The position numbers and the translations under genes are program-made. Positions 12,796 through 24,254 of a DNA stretch of 64,000 bases are shown here, in pieces. The stretch comes from Pseudomonas proteolytica (lineage in GTDB: Bacteria > Pseudomonadota > Gammaproteobacteria > Pseudomonadales > Pseudomonadaceae), in the NCBI RefSeq assembly GCF_007858275.1, contig NZ_VFEV01000001.1, forward strand, positions 124,001 to 188,000, in the 5' to 3' direction. The notes beneath the pieces are model-generated. The model was given only the letters and a program-made list of their open reading frames with translations. It did no database searches and was not told the DNA's origin. Each line of letters opens with the position of its first letter. Within the stretch, counting starts at the first letter, position 1.

Positions 12796-13668
12796 CTATT
12801 CGCTCTTTTGCTTATCAAGCGCGGCCTGATACAACACGTTCTTGCGCACTCCGGTTATTTCCGCCGCCAGGGCCGCGGCACGCTTGAGCGGCATCTCCTT
12901 GAGCAACAGGTCCAGCACGCGCATGGCTTCGCTACCCACCGCGTCTTCGCTTTGCGGTGCAGTCCAACCCGCAACCAGTACCACGCACTCGCCACGCTGC
13001 TGATTGCTGTCACCCTCGACAAAGGCGCGCAACGCTTCCAGAGGCAGACCCTTGAGGGTTTCAAAGGTCTTGGTCAGTTCCCGCGCCAGCAGCGCCAGGC
13101 GCTCGCCACCGAAGACCAGTTCCATGTCTTGCAGGCACTCAAGGATACGGTGCGGTGCTTCGTAGAAGATCAGGGTGCGCGGCTCTTCCTTCAATAACTC
13201 CAGGCGCGCCCGCCGCCCCACGGCCTTGGCCGGCAGGAAACCTTCGAAGATAAAGCGGTCGGACGGCAGGCCCGCCGCCGACAACGCGGCAATCAACGCG
13301 CACGCACCGGGAACCGGGACTACATTGATACCAGCGGCACGTGCCTGGCGCACCAGGTGGTAGCCAGGGTCGGAGATCAGCGGCGTACCAGCGTCGGAAA
13401 TCAACGCCACGTCGTCGCCCGCAAGCAGGCGGGTAATAAAGCGGCTGCCTTCGTCACGCTCGTTATGTTCATGGCAGGCGGCCAATGGCGTGGCAATACC
13501 AAAGTGCTGCATCAAGCGCAGGGAGTGCCGGGTGTCTTCCGCAGCAATCAATTTGACGTCACGCAACACTTTCAGCGCCCGTGCACTGATGTCGTCCAGG
13601 TTGCCAATGGGCGTCGCCACCACAAAAAGCGAGCCAGCAGTGGAATTCAAAGGACCTGGAGCAGTCAA
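12796..13668 (-). CDS. rsmI: 16S rRNA 2'-O-methyltransferase RsmI
   Basis: RsmI 2'-O-methylates C1402 of 16S rRNA, the same nucleotide that RsmH (encoded nearby) N4-methylates. The product has the tetrapyrrole-methylase fold: LFVVATPIGNLDDISARAL at the N-terminus, AAEDTRHSLRLM, ALISDAGTPLISDPGYHLV, and VPGACALIAALSAAGLP. The start is unclear: TTG at 13692, GTG at 13677 and TTG at 13668 are all possible. I prefer TTG at 13668 (290 residues), because a GAGG sequence sits eight bases upstream and homology begins just after it. It is divergent from lpoA. Confidence 0.93.
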   Translation of the reverse strand: MTAPGPLNSTAGSLFVVATPIGNLDDISARALKVLRDVKLIAAEDTRHSLRLMQHFGIATPLAACHEHNERDEGSRFITRLLAGDDVALISDAGTPLISDPGYHLVRQARAAGINVVPVPGACALIAALSAAGLPSDRFIFEGFLPAKAVGRRARLELLKEEPRTLIFYEAPHRILECLQDMELVFGGERLALLARELTKTFETLKGLPLEALRAFVEGDSNQQRGECVVLVAGWTAPQSEDAVGSEAMRVLDLLLKEMPLKRAAALAAEITGVRKNVLYQAALDKQKSE

Positions 13669-13887
13669 AGCGCACACCTCGAAGATTGGCAAAAGCCATA
13701 TTGTAGCGCGTAGACGTCAAGAAAATGCGCCGACGAGGTTGCGTCCAGAAGGTCTGTTTGCGGCGGTTACCGACGCCCTGCAACATTTAAACGATCTAAA
13801 TAGACGGTTTCACGCCACTAACATCGCGCCCCGGCCAGTGCTTGGGTACAATTCCACGCTAATTTGATCGGTATCAGGAACACTTAC

Positions 13888-15698
13888 ATGATCGCTTGCC
13901 TGCGGCTGTTCTCTGCCCTTTGCCTGGCTGCCCTGTTGGCGGCTTGCGCAAGCTCGCCCTCGTCAAGCCTTGGCGAACTCCCACGGACCCCGGATGCCAC
14001 CATCGAGCAACTGCTCGAACAGGCGACTTCGGCCAAGACCCCGGAAAAAGCTGCACTGCTGCGCCTGAGCGCGGCAGACATGGCCTTTCACCAGAACAAC
14101 CCCGGCCGCTCTGCGCAGATCCTCGCGCAAGTGCCATTGGACAGCCTCAAACCGGCCGCCCAGGTCTTTGCCAGCACCCTCACGGCAGAACTGGCGATGA
14201 CCCGCAACCAGCCGAAGGCTGCGTTGACGGCGCTGGGCCATCCAAGCCTGCAAAACCTCAAGGAATTGCCGCCGGAGCAACAGATCCGCACTGGCACCGT
14301 GCATGCTCGCGCCTATGAAGCCGACGGCCAGACCCTGGCTGCCGCCCGTGAACGCGTAGCCATGGCGCCGCTGCTCACCGGTGATGCCGCCGCCAGCAAC
14401 CACGACGCCATCTGGAGCCTGATTGCCGCCGTGCCTGGCGAGCAGTTGCAGGCCAGTGGCAACCCGACTCTCGATGGCTGGATCACCCTGGCGCAGGCCG
14501 TGAAAAACGCCGGCACCCTGGAGCAGCAGCAAGCCGCCATCGACACCTGGCGCGCGCAGAACCCTGCGCACCCGGCTGCGGTGCAACTGCCGACGCCGCT
14601 GACCAAGCTCAAGGAGCTGGCCAGCCAGCCGCTGAATAAAATCGCCCTGCTGCTACCACAGCAAGGTCCGCTGGCCAGCGTGGCCAAGGCCCTGCGCGAA
14701 GGTTTCATGGCCGCCCATTACCAGGCGCAGCAGGCCGGGCAGAAGCCGCCGGTCATCCAGGTCTATGACAGCTCACGCGTCAGCTCCATCGATGAGTTCT
14801 ACAAGCAGGCCCAGGCTGACGGCGTGCAATTGGTTGTCGGCCCACTGGAAAAACCGCTGGTCAAGCAACTCAGTGCCCGCCCGCAATTGCCTATCACCAC
14901 CCTGGCCCTGAACTACAGCGAAGGCGACCAAGGCTCGGCCCAACTGTTCCAGTTCGGCCTCGCGGCCGAGGACGAAGCCCGTGAAGTGTCGCGCCGCGCC
15001 CGCGCTGACGGCCTGCACCGCGCCGCTGCCATGGTGCCCAAAGGCGAATGGGGCGAGCGCGTGTTCAAGGCCTTCCGCCAGGACTGGGAAGCCAACGGCG
15101 GCACCCTGATCGGCGTCGAATATGTCGACCAGCCGGTGGCCCTGGCCCAGCAAATCGCCGACCTGTTCAAGCTGCGCCAGAGCGAAGGTCGCGCCAAGAG
15201 CCTGCAAAGCACGGTTGGCGCTGACGTCGCGGCACAGCCATCGCGTCGCCAGGATATCGAGTTCATCTTCCTCGCTGTGACACCGCAACAGGCCCAGCAG
15301 ATCAAGCCGACGCTGAACTTCCAGTACGCGGGTGATGTGCCGGTGTACGCCACGTCCCACGTGTTCAGCGCCAGCGGCGACAAGAACCAGTACAACGACA
15401 TGAACGGCATTATGTTCTGCGAGACGCCGTGGCTGCTCAACACCACCGACCCGCTGCGCAACCAGGTCGCTACACAATGGCCACAAGCCAATGGCAGCCT
15501 GGGCCGCCTGTACGCGATGGGTGTTGATGCCTACCGCCTGGCGCCGCGCCTGGGTCAGCTCAAGGCGCTGCCTGATACCCGTATCGAGGGTCTTTCCGGC
15601 AACCTGGGCATGAGCCCGAGCCAGCGGATCGAACGCCAGATGCCGTGGGCCAAGTTTGTCAGTGGCCAGATCGAACGCCTGCCCGATACCCCGCGCTG

Positions 15699-15699
<1 letters not shown>
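13888..15699 (+). CDS. lpoA: Penicillin-binding protein activator LpoA/LppC family lipoprotein
   Basis: LpoA is an outer-membrane lipoprotein that stimulates the peptidoglycan synthase PBP1A from outside. The 603-residue product begins MIACLRLFSALCLAALLAAC with the lipobox Cys at residue 20. An alpha-helical N-terminal half with TPR-like repeats follows, then a C-terminal periplasmic-binding-protein fold (IALLLPQQGPLASVAKALREG to the end). The ATG at 13888 is preferred to the upstream in-frame TTG because the signal peptide starts there. Its TGA overlaps the yraN start by one base. In P. aeruginosa the equivalent is next to rsmI too. Confidence 0.92.
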
Positions 15700-17346
<1,647 letters not shown>

Positions 17347-17362
17347 TGTAATCACCAGCCAC

Positions 17363-17404
17363 AAAAAAGGGCGCCGTGCATTGACTGCACGGCGCCCTTT
17401 TTAT
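17363..17404. terminator. Bidirectional intrinsic terminator between dolP and the OmpA-like gene
   Basis: A 12-bp perfect stem (GGGCGCCGTGCA, loop TTGAC, TGCACGGCGCCC) is flanked by an A-run on the left and a T-run on the right. It can stop transcription from dolP (plus) and from the convergent OmpA-like gene (minus). Confidence 0.9.
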
Positions 17405-17414
17405 TGGCTGGTGG

Positions 17415-18176
17415 TTACTGGTACTGCTGGTATGGATTGCCCTGGAACTGGTTGTTCTGCTGCTGTTGCTGCGCCGGCTGGCCATACTGCTGGCCGGGAA
17501 TCGGACCAAGGTTGACCTCCACGCGACGGTTCTGCGCGCGACCATTGACGTCGGCGTTGCTGGCAATCGGGTTATCCGGGCCGGCACCACGGGTGGTCAG
17601 GTTGGTCGGGCTGACACCTTGGGAGGTCAGGTAATTGGCCACGCTTTGCGCACGACGCTGGGACAGGTCCATATTGAGCTGGCGGCTGCCGGTGCTGTCG
17701 GTATAACCGACGATCTGGATGGTGTTCTGATTGAACTGCTTGAGCGAACCGGCCAGGTTATTCAGTGGGGTATAGAAGCTGCTGGCGATAGCATCGGAGT
17801 TGGTGGCGAACGTGATGTTACCCGGCATGATCAACTTGATCTGATCACCCTGGCGCTGCACCTCGACGCCGGTGTTGGCCATGCTTTCGCGCAGTTTCTT
17901 TTCCTGCTGGTCAGCGTAATAGCCATAACCCGCAGCACCGATACCCGCCACTGCTGCGCCGATCAGCGCGCCCTTGCCACGGTTGTTATGGTCAATGGCC
18001 GCACCGGCCAGCGCACCCGCCAGCGCGCCGAGGCCGCCGTACTTGGCGGTTTTGCTCATGCCTTGTGAACCGTTGTCCGCCTGTCCCTGGCTGCCATCGT
18101 AAGGATTAGGGGAAGCACAGCCCGACAATAGGGCTACCGCGGTAGCAACAACAAGCAGACGACGCGAAGTGAACAT
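17415..18176 (-). CDS. OmpA-family lipoprotein with glycine-zipper domain (YiaD-like)
   Basis: An outer-membrane lipoprotein that probably binds peptidoglycan. The 253-residue product has a signal peptide with lipobox LLSGC (Cys20). A glycine-zipper segment follows (about residues 45-85, with GGLGALAGALAGAAID and GALIGAAVAGIGAAGYGYY), then a C-terminal OmpA domain with VGYTDSTGSRQLNMDLSQRR and the NRRVEV ending. The tail is Gln/Asn-rich (QQYGQPAQQQQQNNQFQG), low in complexity. I chose the ATG at 18174-18176 because the signal peptide begins there. Confidence 0.9.
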   Translation of the reverse strand: MFTSRRLLVVATAVALLSGCASPNPYDGSQGQADNGSQGMSKTAKYGGLGALAGALAGAAIDHNNRGKGALIGAAVAGIGAAGYGYYADQQEKKLRESMANTGVEVQRQGDQIKLIMPGNITFATNSDAIASSFYTPLNNLAGSLKQFNQNTIQIVGYTDSTGSRQLNMDLSQRRAQSVANYLTSQGVSPTNLTTRGAGPDNPIASNADVNGRAQNRRVEVNLGPIPGQQYGQPAQQQQQNNQFQGNPYQQYQ

Positions 18177-18342
18177 GAAGGAAGCTCCTACTTTTGCATT
18201 CTGTGATGCAGAGGACATTGGCAATGGACCTGTGCCGAGTTTGGAACGCGACAAACGGCAAAAATTCCATGACCGGCCTCTGTCCTGTAACAAAAGATGG
18301 AGGCCGGTGCAGCTACCTAAACCCTAGCAGAGCCTCGCGATT

Positions 18343-18987
18343 TCACGCCCTGACGAACGGATTCTCACGCATTTCATCCCCCAGGCGCGTATCCGGGCCA
18401 TGCCCCGTCACCACGGTCGCGTCTTCGTCCAGGGTATACAGGCGCTGCTGGATCGAACGCACGATGGTTGCCTGGTCGCCACCCCACAAATCCGTACGCC
18501 CTACCCCGCGCCGGAACAAGGTGTCCCCGGCGATCAGCAGCTTGGCATCGGCAAACCAGAAACTCATGGAACCCGGCGTATGCCCAGGCGTGTGCAAAGC
18601 CACGCCACAGCCACAGGCCAACTCCTCATCATCGGCCAGCCAACGATCCGGCGACGGCACCGGAGTGTAGGGCACACCGAACATCTGGCACTGCATTTCC
18701 AGGTTATCCCACAGGAACTGATCTTCCTTGTGCAGGTGCAGCGTGGCACCGGTCTTTTCTTTCAATTGGCCGGAAGCCAGGAAGTGATCCAGGTGCGCAT
18801 GGGTATGAATGATGCTCACCACCTTCAAGCCCAGCGCATCCAGGCGCGCCAGGATCAGCTCATGGTTGCCGCCCGGATCGACCACGATCGCCTTCTTGCT
18901 GATCGGGTCGCCGATGATCGTGCAGTTGCACTGCAATGGGCCGACGGGAAAGGTTTCGCGGATCAGTCGGGGAGTTGTCGCGTGCAT
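18343..18987 (-). CDS. Metallo-beta-lactamase-fold hydrolase (glyoxalase II-like)
   Basis: A 214-residue MBL-fold hydrolase of the small glyoxalase II-like (YcbL-type) group, probably cytoplasmic. The zinc motif HTHAHLDH is at residues 61-68, with further ligands in LHTPGHTPGS, the Asp of IAGDTLF, and the final VTGHGPDT. It lies 12 bases downstream of the OsmC-YcaO fusion on the same strand, so the two are probably co-transcribed. The substrate cannot be read from sequence; thioester hydrolysis is typical of relatives. Confidence 0.88.
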   Translation of the reverse strand: MHATTPRLIRETFPVGPLQCNCTIIGDPISKKAIVVDPGGNHELILARLDALGLKVVSIIHTHAHLDHFLASGQLKEKTGATLHLHKEDQFLWDNLEMQCQMFGVPYTPVPSPDRWLADDEELACGCGVALHTPGHTPGSMSFWFADAKLLIAGDTLFRRGVGRTDLWGGDQATIVRSIQQRLYTLDEDATVVTGHGPDTRLGDEMRENPFVRA

Positions 18988-18999
18988 AAGGAATCCCTT

Positions 19000-21189
19000 C
19001 TAGCTGTTGGCCCGTGCGGCGTGCAGTTTCTTGTAGCTGTCGATCAACCGCAGGTGTCGGTCCAGGCCTTCGAGCTTCATGCTGGTCGGCGTCAAGCCAT
19101 GGAACCGCACGCTGCCCTGCACCGAACCGATGGCCGCATCCATGCGCTCGTTGCCAAACATCCGGCGGAAGTTGGCCTCGTAGTCTTCCAACTCCAGGTC
19201 TTCGTCCAGTTGCATCTCCAGCACCGCATTCACCGCCTGGTAGAACAGGCCGCGCTCGACGGTGTTGTCGTTGTATTGCAGGAACATCTCCACCGCCTCT
19301 TTCGCCTCTTCATACTGCTGCAGGGCGAGATAGATCAACAGCTTCAACTCCAGGATGGTCAACTGGCCCCATGCGGTGTTGTCGTCGAACTCGATGCCGA
19401 TCAGCGTGGTGATATCGGTGTAGTCATCCAGCTCGCTTTCCACCAGGCGCTCGACCAGCGCTTGCAGGCCTTCCTCATCCAGGCTGTGCAAGTTCAGGAT
19501 ATCGGCGCGGAAGAACAACGCCTTGTTGGTGTTATCCCAGATCAGGTCGTCAACCGGATAGATTTCCGAATAGTCCGGCACCAGGATGCGGCAGGCCTTG
19601 GCGCCGATATGCTCGTAGACCGCCATGTAGACCTGCTTGCCCATGCCTTCGAGAATGCCGAACAACGTGGCGGCCTCTTCGGCGTTGGAGTCTTCGCCCT
19701 GGCCAGAGAAGTCCCATTCCACAAATTCGTAATCGGACTTGGCACTGAAGAAGCGCCACGACACCACGCCACTGGAGTCGATGAAGTGTTCGACAAAGTT
19801 GTTCGGCTCGGTGACCGCATGACCTTCGAAGGTCGGCTGCGGCAAGTCATTCAGGCCTTCGAAACTGCGGCCCTGGAGCAACTCGGTCAAGCTGCGCTCC
19901 AGCGCCACTTCCAGGCTTGGGTGGGCACCGAACGAGGCAAACACCCCGCCGGTACGCGGGTTCATCAGGGTCACGCACATCACCGGGAATTCGCCGCCCA
20001 GGGAGGCGTCCTTGACCAGCACCGGGAACCCCTGTTCTTCCAGGGCCTGGATACCGGCGAGGATGCCCGGGTATTTGGCCAGCACGTGGGCCGGGACATC
20101 CGGCAGGGCGAATTCGCCTTCGATGATTTCGCGTTTCACCGCGCGCTCGAAGATCTCCGACAGGCACTGCACCTGGGCTTCGGCCAGGGTGTTACCGGCA
20201 CTCATGCCGTTGCTCAGGTACAGGTTTTCGATCAGGTTGGAGGGGAAATACACCACCTCGCCGTCCGACTGACGCACGAACGGCAGCGAGACGATGCCAC
20301 GCTCCTCGTTGCCGGAGTTGGTGTCGATCAGGTGCGAACCACGCAATTCGCCATCGCGGTTGTAGATCTTCAGGCAGTACTCGTCGAGGATCTCAGGCGG
20401 CAGCGCATCTTTGCGGCCCGGCTTGAACCAGCGCTCGTCCGGGTAATGCACAAACGCCGCGTTGGCGATGTCTTCGCCCCAGAACTGGTCGTTGTAGAAG
20501 AAGTTGCAGTTCAGGCGTTCGATAAACTCGCCCAGGGCCGACGCCAGTGCGCCTTCCTTGGTCGCGCCCTTGCCGTTGGTAAAGCACATCGGCGAATGGG
20601 CATCGCGGATGTGCAGCGACCAGACATTGGGCACGATATTGCGCCACGAGGCGATTTCAATCTTCATGCCCAGGCCCGCCAGAATCGCCGACATGTTGGC
20701 GATGGTCTGCTCCAGCGGCAGGTCCTTGCCTGCGATATAGGTGCCCGCGTCTGAAGCAGAAGCCGGCATCAACAATGCCTGGGCGTCGGCGTCGAGGTTT
20801 TCCACCTCTTCGATGACAAACTCAGGCCCGGCCTGGACCACCTTCTTGACCGTGCAGCGGTCGATGGAGCGCAGGATGCCTTGGCGATCCTTGTCGGAAA
20901 TATCCGCGGGCAACTCGACCTGAATCTTGAAGATCTGGTTGTAGCGGTTTTCCGGGTCGACAATGTTGTTCTGCGACAGGCGGATGTTGTCCGTGGGGAT
21001 ATTGCGCGTGCTGCAGTACAACTTCACAAAGTAAGCCGCGCACAACGCCGACGAAGCCAGGAAGTAGTCGAACGGACCGGGGGCCGAGCCATCGCCCTTG
21101 TAGCGAATCGGCTGGTCGGCCACCACGGTGAAGTCATCGAACTTGGCTTCAAGCCGGAGGTTGTCGAGAAAATTGACCTTGATTTCCAT
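19000..21189 (-). CDS. ycaO: OsmC domain-YcaO domain fusion protein
   Basis: A 729-residue fusion. Residues 1 to about 140 form an OsmC/Ohr-like domain (KGDGSAPGPFDYFLASSALCAAYFVKLYC with the conserved Cys). From about 165 it matches E. coli YcaO (AGKDLPLEQTIANM, VPNVWSLHIRDAHSPMCFTN, NGKGATKEGALASALGEFIER), followed by an acidic helical C-terminal region with TPR-like character. YcaO proteins are ATP-dependent amide-activating enzymes; E. coli YcaO is linked to RimO-dependent methylthiolation of ribosomal protein S12. E. coli YcaO lacks the OsmC part. No precursor peptide gene is nearby, so a RiPP pathway is unlikely. Confidence 0.9.
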   Translation of the reverse strand: MEIKVNFLDNLRLEAKFDDFTVVADQPIRYKGDGSAPGPFDYFLASSALCAAYFVKLYCSTRNIPTDNIRLSQNNIVDPENRYNQIFKIQVELPADISDKDRQGILRSIDRCTVKKVVQAGPEFVIEEVENLDADAQALLMPASASDAGTYIAGKDLPLEQTIANMSAILAGLGMKIEIASWRNIVPNVWSLHIRDAHSPMCFTNGKGATKEGALASALGEFIERLNCNFFYNDQFWGEDIANAAFVHYPDERWFKPGRKDALPPEILDEYCLKIYNRDGELRGSHLIDTNSGNEERGIVSLPFVRQSDGEVVYFPSNLIENLYLSNGMSAGNTLAEAQVQCLSEIFERAVKREIIEGEFALPDVPAHVLAKYPGILAGIQALEEQGFPVLVKDASLGGEFPVMCVTLMNPRTGGVFASFGAHPSLEVALERSLTELLQGRSFEGLNDLPQPTFEGHAVTEPNNFVEHFIDSSGVVSWRFFSAKSDYEFVEWDFSGQGEDSNAEEAATLFGILEGMGKQVYMAVYEHIGAKACRILVPDYSEIYPVDDLIWDNTNKALFFRADILNLHSLDEEGLQALVERLVESELDDYTDITTLIGIEFDDNTAWGQLTILELKLLIYLALQQYEEAKEAVEMFLQYNDNTVERGLFYQAVNAVLEMQLDEDLELEDYEANFRRMFGNERMDAAIGSVQGSVRFHGLTPTSMKLEGLDRHLRLIDSYKKLHAARANS

Positions 21190-21261
21190 GCGGGATTACC
21201 AGAATAGCGGAGCAAACGAATTGGCCGCCATTATCCGGCTTTTGCAGCGCAAGTCTCCCCC

Positions 21262-23997
21262 TTACCCCAACAACCCCATCTCCTGTGCCCGCGCGACCGC
21301 CTGAGTGCGGCGCTCGACCCCCAGTTTGCTGTTGATATGACTGGCGTGGGTCTTGACGGTGTGCAGCGAGATAAACAGCTGGTTGCTGATTTCCTGGTTG
21401 GAGCACCCTTGGGCGATCAACTGCAGCACCGCCAACTCACGGGCGCTCAAGGTTTCGCTGGAGTGGCTGGTTTCGACCGGCTCACGCGGGGCAACCGCCG
21501 GCAGCAGGGCCCACAGGCTTTGCCGTAGCAAGTCACGCGGCGCTTGGAGTTGCTCGCGCATCCACTCGGGATAACGCTCCAACAGGCGCTGGAAGGGTTG
21601 CAACGCGCCGCCGCTCGCCATTTGCAGAGCCCGGGCAAAAACCGGCCGAGCTGACGCTGCCTGGCCATCATCCAGCAACAACAAGGTGTGCTGGTTCAGG
21701 GCCATCACCGCGATCATCTGCTGGCCCTTGCCTTCAGCCTGCCGGGCGAGCGCATCGAGCCGACGCAGGGCGCTTTCGGAGTGACCACGAATGGCCTCCA
21801 GGGCCGCCTGTTGCAATTCGATATGTTGCGGCAGATGTGGATGAAACTCCGGGGCCGCCGCTGCCTGGTCGCCGTTATAGGTCTGCCCCAGGCGTACCAG
21901 CCAGGCATCGGCCAGGTCAGTACGGCCCTGGGCCAGCCACAACTCGCATTTGATCAGGGTAATCATGGCCAGGTAGTAAATCGGCGGCACATCCCAGATA
22001 TGCATCAGCCGCTCGGCTTCGGCCAGTTCGGCAAAGGCCTTGGGGAAGTCGCCACGGCGCCCCTCAAGGTTGGCGATGACACAGTGGCCGATCAGCACGC
22101 TGATATCCCGGCAGGCGCGGGCCTCGGCAAGCCCCGCGCGCAGGCGCAACAGGCCGGCTTCGGGCTGGCAACGCATCAACAACAGGAACCCTTCGTACAG
22201 CGCAAGTCGCGCGCGCACCGCATACAGGCGCTGGGACGCCAGGCCCTGCAAGCGTTGCAGGCCGTCACGCACTTCCTCCAGGGAACGCAGGATTTCCCCA
22301 CGCGCCTGCAGCACCCGCGCCCGGTCGTAATGGGCCAGGGCCTCGAACAGCGGGTTGCCGACGCGTTGCGCCAGCTCCAGGGATTCGCGATTCAAGCCCC
22401 GCGCGCGCCACAGGTCGGCATCGACGATGGCTAGGTTCGACAAGGTCGACAGGCACATCAAGCGCTGGCCGTAACGCTTGTGCGGCAGGCTTTCCAGGGC
22501 TTCGCTGCAATACAACTGGGTCAACTCGCGATTGCCGCGCCCCCGGGCAATGATGCCGCTGAGGGCCAGCCATTGGGCAAGCATCGACTTCTGCGCCGTG
22601 GCGGACGGTGCTGGCAAGAAACGGCTGAGATGGCTGGACAATTCCTCTGCGGCGTCCAACTGACAGGCCAGCCCCAGTGCCCAGCTGTAGAGCACGATCA
22701 GGCGTGGCGTGCTGATCAACAGGCTGTCGGGCAAGTCCATCTTCCAACGCAGGAGCATGCCGACGTTCTGTTCGGCCAGCAGTTGCTCTTCGGAGAGGTT
22801 CTGCACCAGGTTCGCCGCTACATCCAGATGCCCCGCGCGCAGCGCCTGTTCGACCGCCTCATCGAGCAAGCCCTGGGCATTGAACCAGCGACAAGCGCGC
22901 AAGTGCAGGCTGGCGGCCGGCAGCATCGCGTTCGGTGAGCGCCGGGTGCGCAGCAAATCGGAAAACAGGTGGTGATAGCGATACCAGTGGCCCTGCTCGT
23001 CCAGCGGCACCAGGAACACTTGGTGGGCTTGCAGGTAACGCAGGATCTCCGCACTGTCATGGGCCTCGCGCACGGCGTCGCACAGCTCGCTGCAAAAGCG
23101 CTCCTGGGAAGCAGTGTCATAGAGGAAGGCCTGGACCTCTGGCGGCAGGCAGTCGATCACCTCTTCCAGCAGATAGTCACGGATCAGCCCTTCCCCACCA
23201 TGCAGGCCTTGGGGCAGGTCGGCCTCGCTGCCGGCTTCGGAGGCCGCCAGCAACCAAAAACGCAGGCCGGCAACCCAGCCTTCGCTACGGCGGATCAGGT
23301 TGTCCAGTGCCTCACCGCGCAACGAGCTGCTATGGCGGTCGAGCAAGGCCAGGGATTCATCGTTGGTCAGGCGCAGGTCCTGTTCGTGCAACTCCAGCAA
23401 ATGCCGGGACAAACGCAACCGCGCCAGATGCCAATCGGGACGCTGGCGGCTGGTGACCAGCACCAACAAGCCATCGGGCAAATGGTTGAGAAAAAACTGC
23501 AGGCAGCGATCCAGCACCGGGCCCTGGGCCAGGTGATAGTCATCCAGCACCAGCAACAAGGGCGCGCGGGTGGAAAGGCAGACGGTTAGTTCATCGAGCA
23601 GGCCATCGAGCCACTCTTCAAAGGCAAACGGTTGATGGCGCTGGCGCATTTTCAACAGGCCCAGGGCCTGGTTGCCTACCTGCGGGAAATACTGTTGCAG
23701 ACCTTCCAGCAGACGCTCAAGGAAACGTCCCGGATCACTGTCCCGCGAACTGAGACCCAGCCACAGGCTTTGCCAGTGATCGGGCAGGCTTTGGCAAAAC
23801 TCCACCGCCAGCGAGCTTTTGCCAAACCCGGCTGGCGCGCTGACTAGCAGCAAACGGCCATCCAGGCCCGCGCTCAAACGCTCGCACAGGCGCGGGCGCA
23901 GCACATAGCCATCAGGCAGCGGGGGTCGATAGAAGCGCCCTTCCAGCGTGGGGATTACCGCACTGGCAGGCCCTTGGATTCGGGACAGATCAGTCAT
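21262..23997 (-). CDS. MalT-like LuxR-family transcriptional activator (STAND ATPase)
   Basis: A large (911-residue) signal-transduction ATPase. The N-terminal NTPase has Walker A SAPAGFGKSSLAVEF and a Walker-B-like LLLVLDDYHLAQG. A helical middle region with TPR-like repeats follows, and a C-terminal LuxR-type helix-turn-helix closes it (LSARELAVLQLIAQGCSNQEISNQ then LHTVKTHASHINSKLGV). Start chosen at MTDLSRIQGP. It lies next to the DUF1329-DUF1302 genes and an acyl-CoA synthetase gene on the same strand. Similar regulators sit beside such genes in other Pseudomonas, so it probably activates them; the inducer is unknown. Confidence 0.9.
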   Translation of the reverse strand: MTDLSRIQGPASAVIPTLEGRFYRPPLPDGYVLRPRLCERLSAGLDGRLLLVSAPAGFGKSSLAVEFCQSLPDHWQSLWLGLSSRDSDPGRFLERLLEGLQQYFPQVGNQALGLLKMRQRHQPFAFEEWLDGLLDELTVCLSTRAPLLLVLDDYHLAQGPVLDRCLQFFLNHLPDGLLVLVTSRQRPDWHLARLRLSRHLLELHEQDLRLTNDESLALLDRHSSSLRGEALDNLIRRSEGWVAGLRFWLLAASEAGSEADLPQGLHGGEGLIRDYLLEEVIDCLPPEVQAFLYDTASQERFCSELCDAVREAHDSAEILRYLQAHQVFLVPLDEQGHWYRYHHLFSDLLRTRRSPNAMLPAASLHLRACRWFNAQGLLDEAVEQALRAGHLDVAANLVQNLSEEQLLAEQNVGMLLRWKMDLPDSLLISTPRLIVLYSWALGLACQLDAAEELSSHLSRFLPAPSATAQKSMLAQWLALSGIIARGRGNRELTQLYCSEALESLPHKRYGQRLMCLSTLSNLAIVDADLWRARGLNRESLELAQRVGNPLFEALAHYDRARVLQARGEILRSLEEVRDGLQRLQGLASQRLYAVRARLALYEGFLLLMRCQPEAGLLRLRAGLAEARACRDISVLIGHCVIANLEGRRGDFPKAFAELAEAERLMHIWDVPPIYYLAMITLIKCELWLAQGRTDLADAWLVRLGQTYNGDQAAAAPEFHPHLPQHIELQQAALEAIRGHSESALRRLDALARQAEGKGQQMIAVMALNQHTLLLLDDGQAASARPVFARALQMASGGALQPFQRLLERYPEWMREQLQAPRDLLRQSLWALLPAVAPREPVETSHSSETLSARELAVLQLIAQGCSNQEISNQLFISLHTVKTHASHINSKLGVERRTQAVARAQEMGLLG

Positions 23998-24144
23998 CGC
24001 CGGGCTCTTGTAGTAGGCTGTGGTCGGCATTGCAGATGTCGGCAGACTAGCGTTAAAAGCAGCAGCTTTGTAGATCTTTGCAACATTTGTCTGAAAAAGA
24101 CTACAACAAGAAATAACCAGCGATGTTCAGGCCCCCCAAACAAA

Positions 24145-24231
24145 TGTAGGAGCTGGCTTGCCTGCGATGGCATCGCCTCGGTATGTCAGATAGACCGAGG
24201 TGATGCCATCGCTGGCAAGCCAGCTCCTACA
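24145..24231. repeat. REPIN (inverted REP pair)
   Basis: Two inverted REP units, TGTAGGAGCTGGCTTGCC and its complement, around a central palindromic part (CGATGGCATCGCCTCGGT with its inverse). It lies between the DUF1329 gene and the LuxR-type gene, just 3' of DUF1329. It may stabilise the upstream mRNA. Confidence 0.9.
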
Positions 24232-24254
24232 GAGGCCAACGTGTTTACTGCACG

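Noticed and set aside
19000..21189. YcaO as part of a RiPP (modified peptide) cluster
   Set aside because: No precursor peptide, dehydrogenase or partner E1-like gene nearby; the protein is of the stand-alone E. coli YcaO type.
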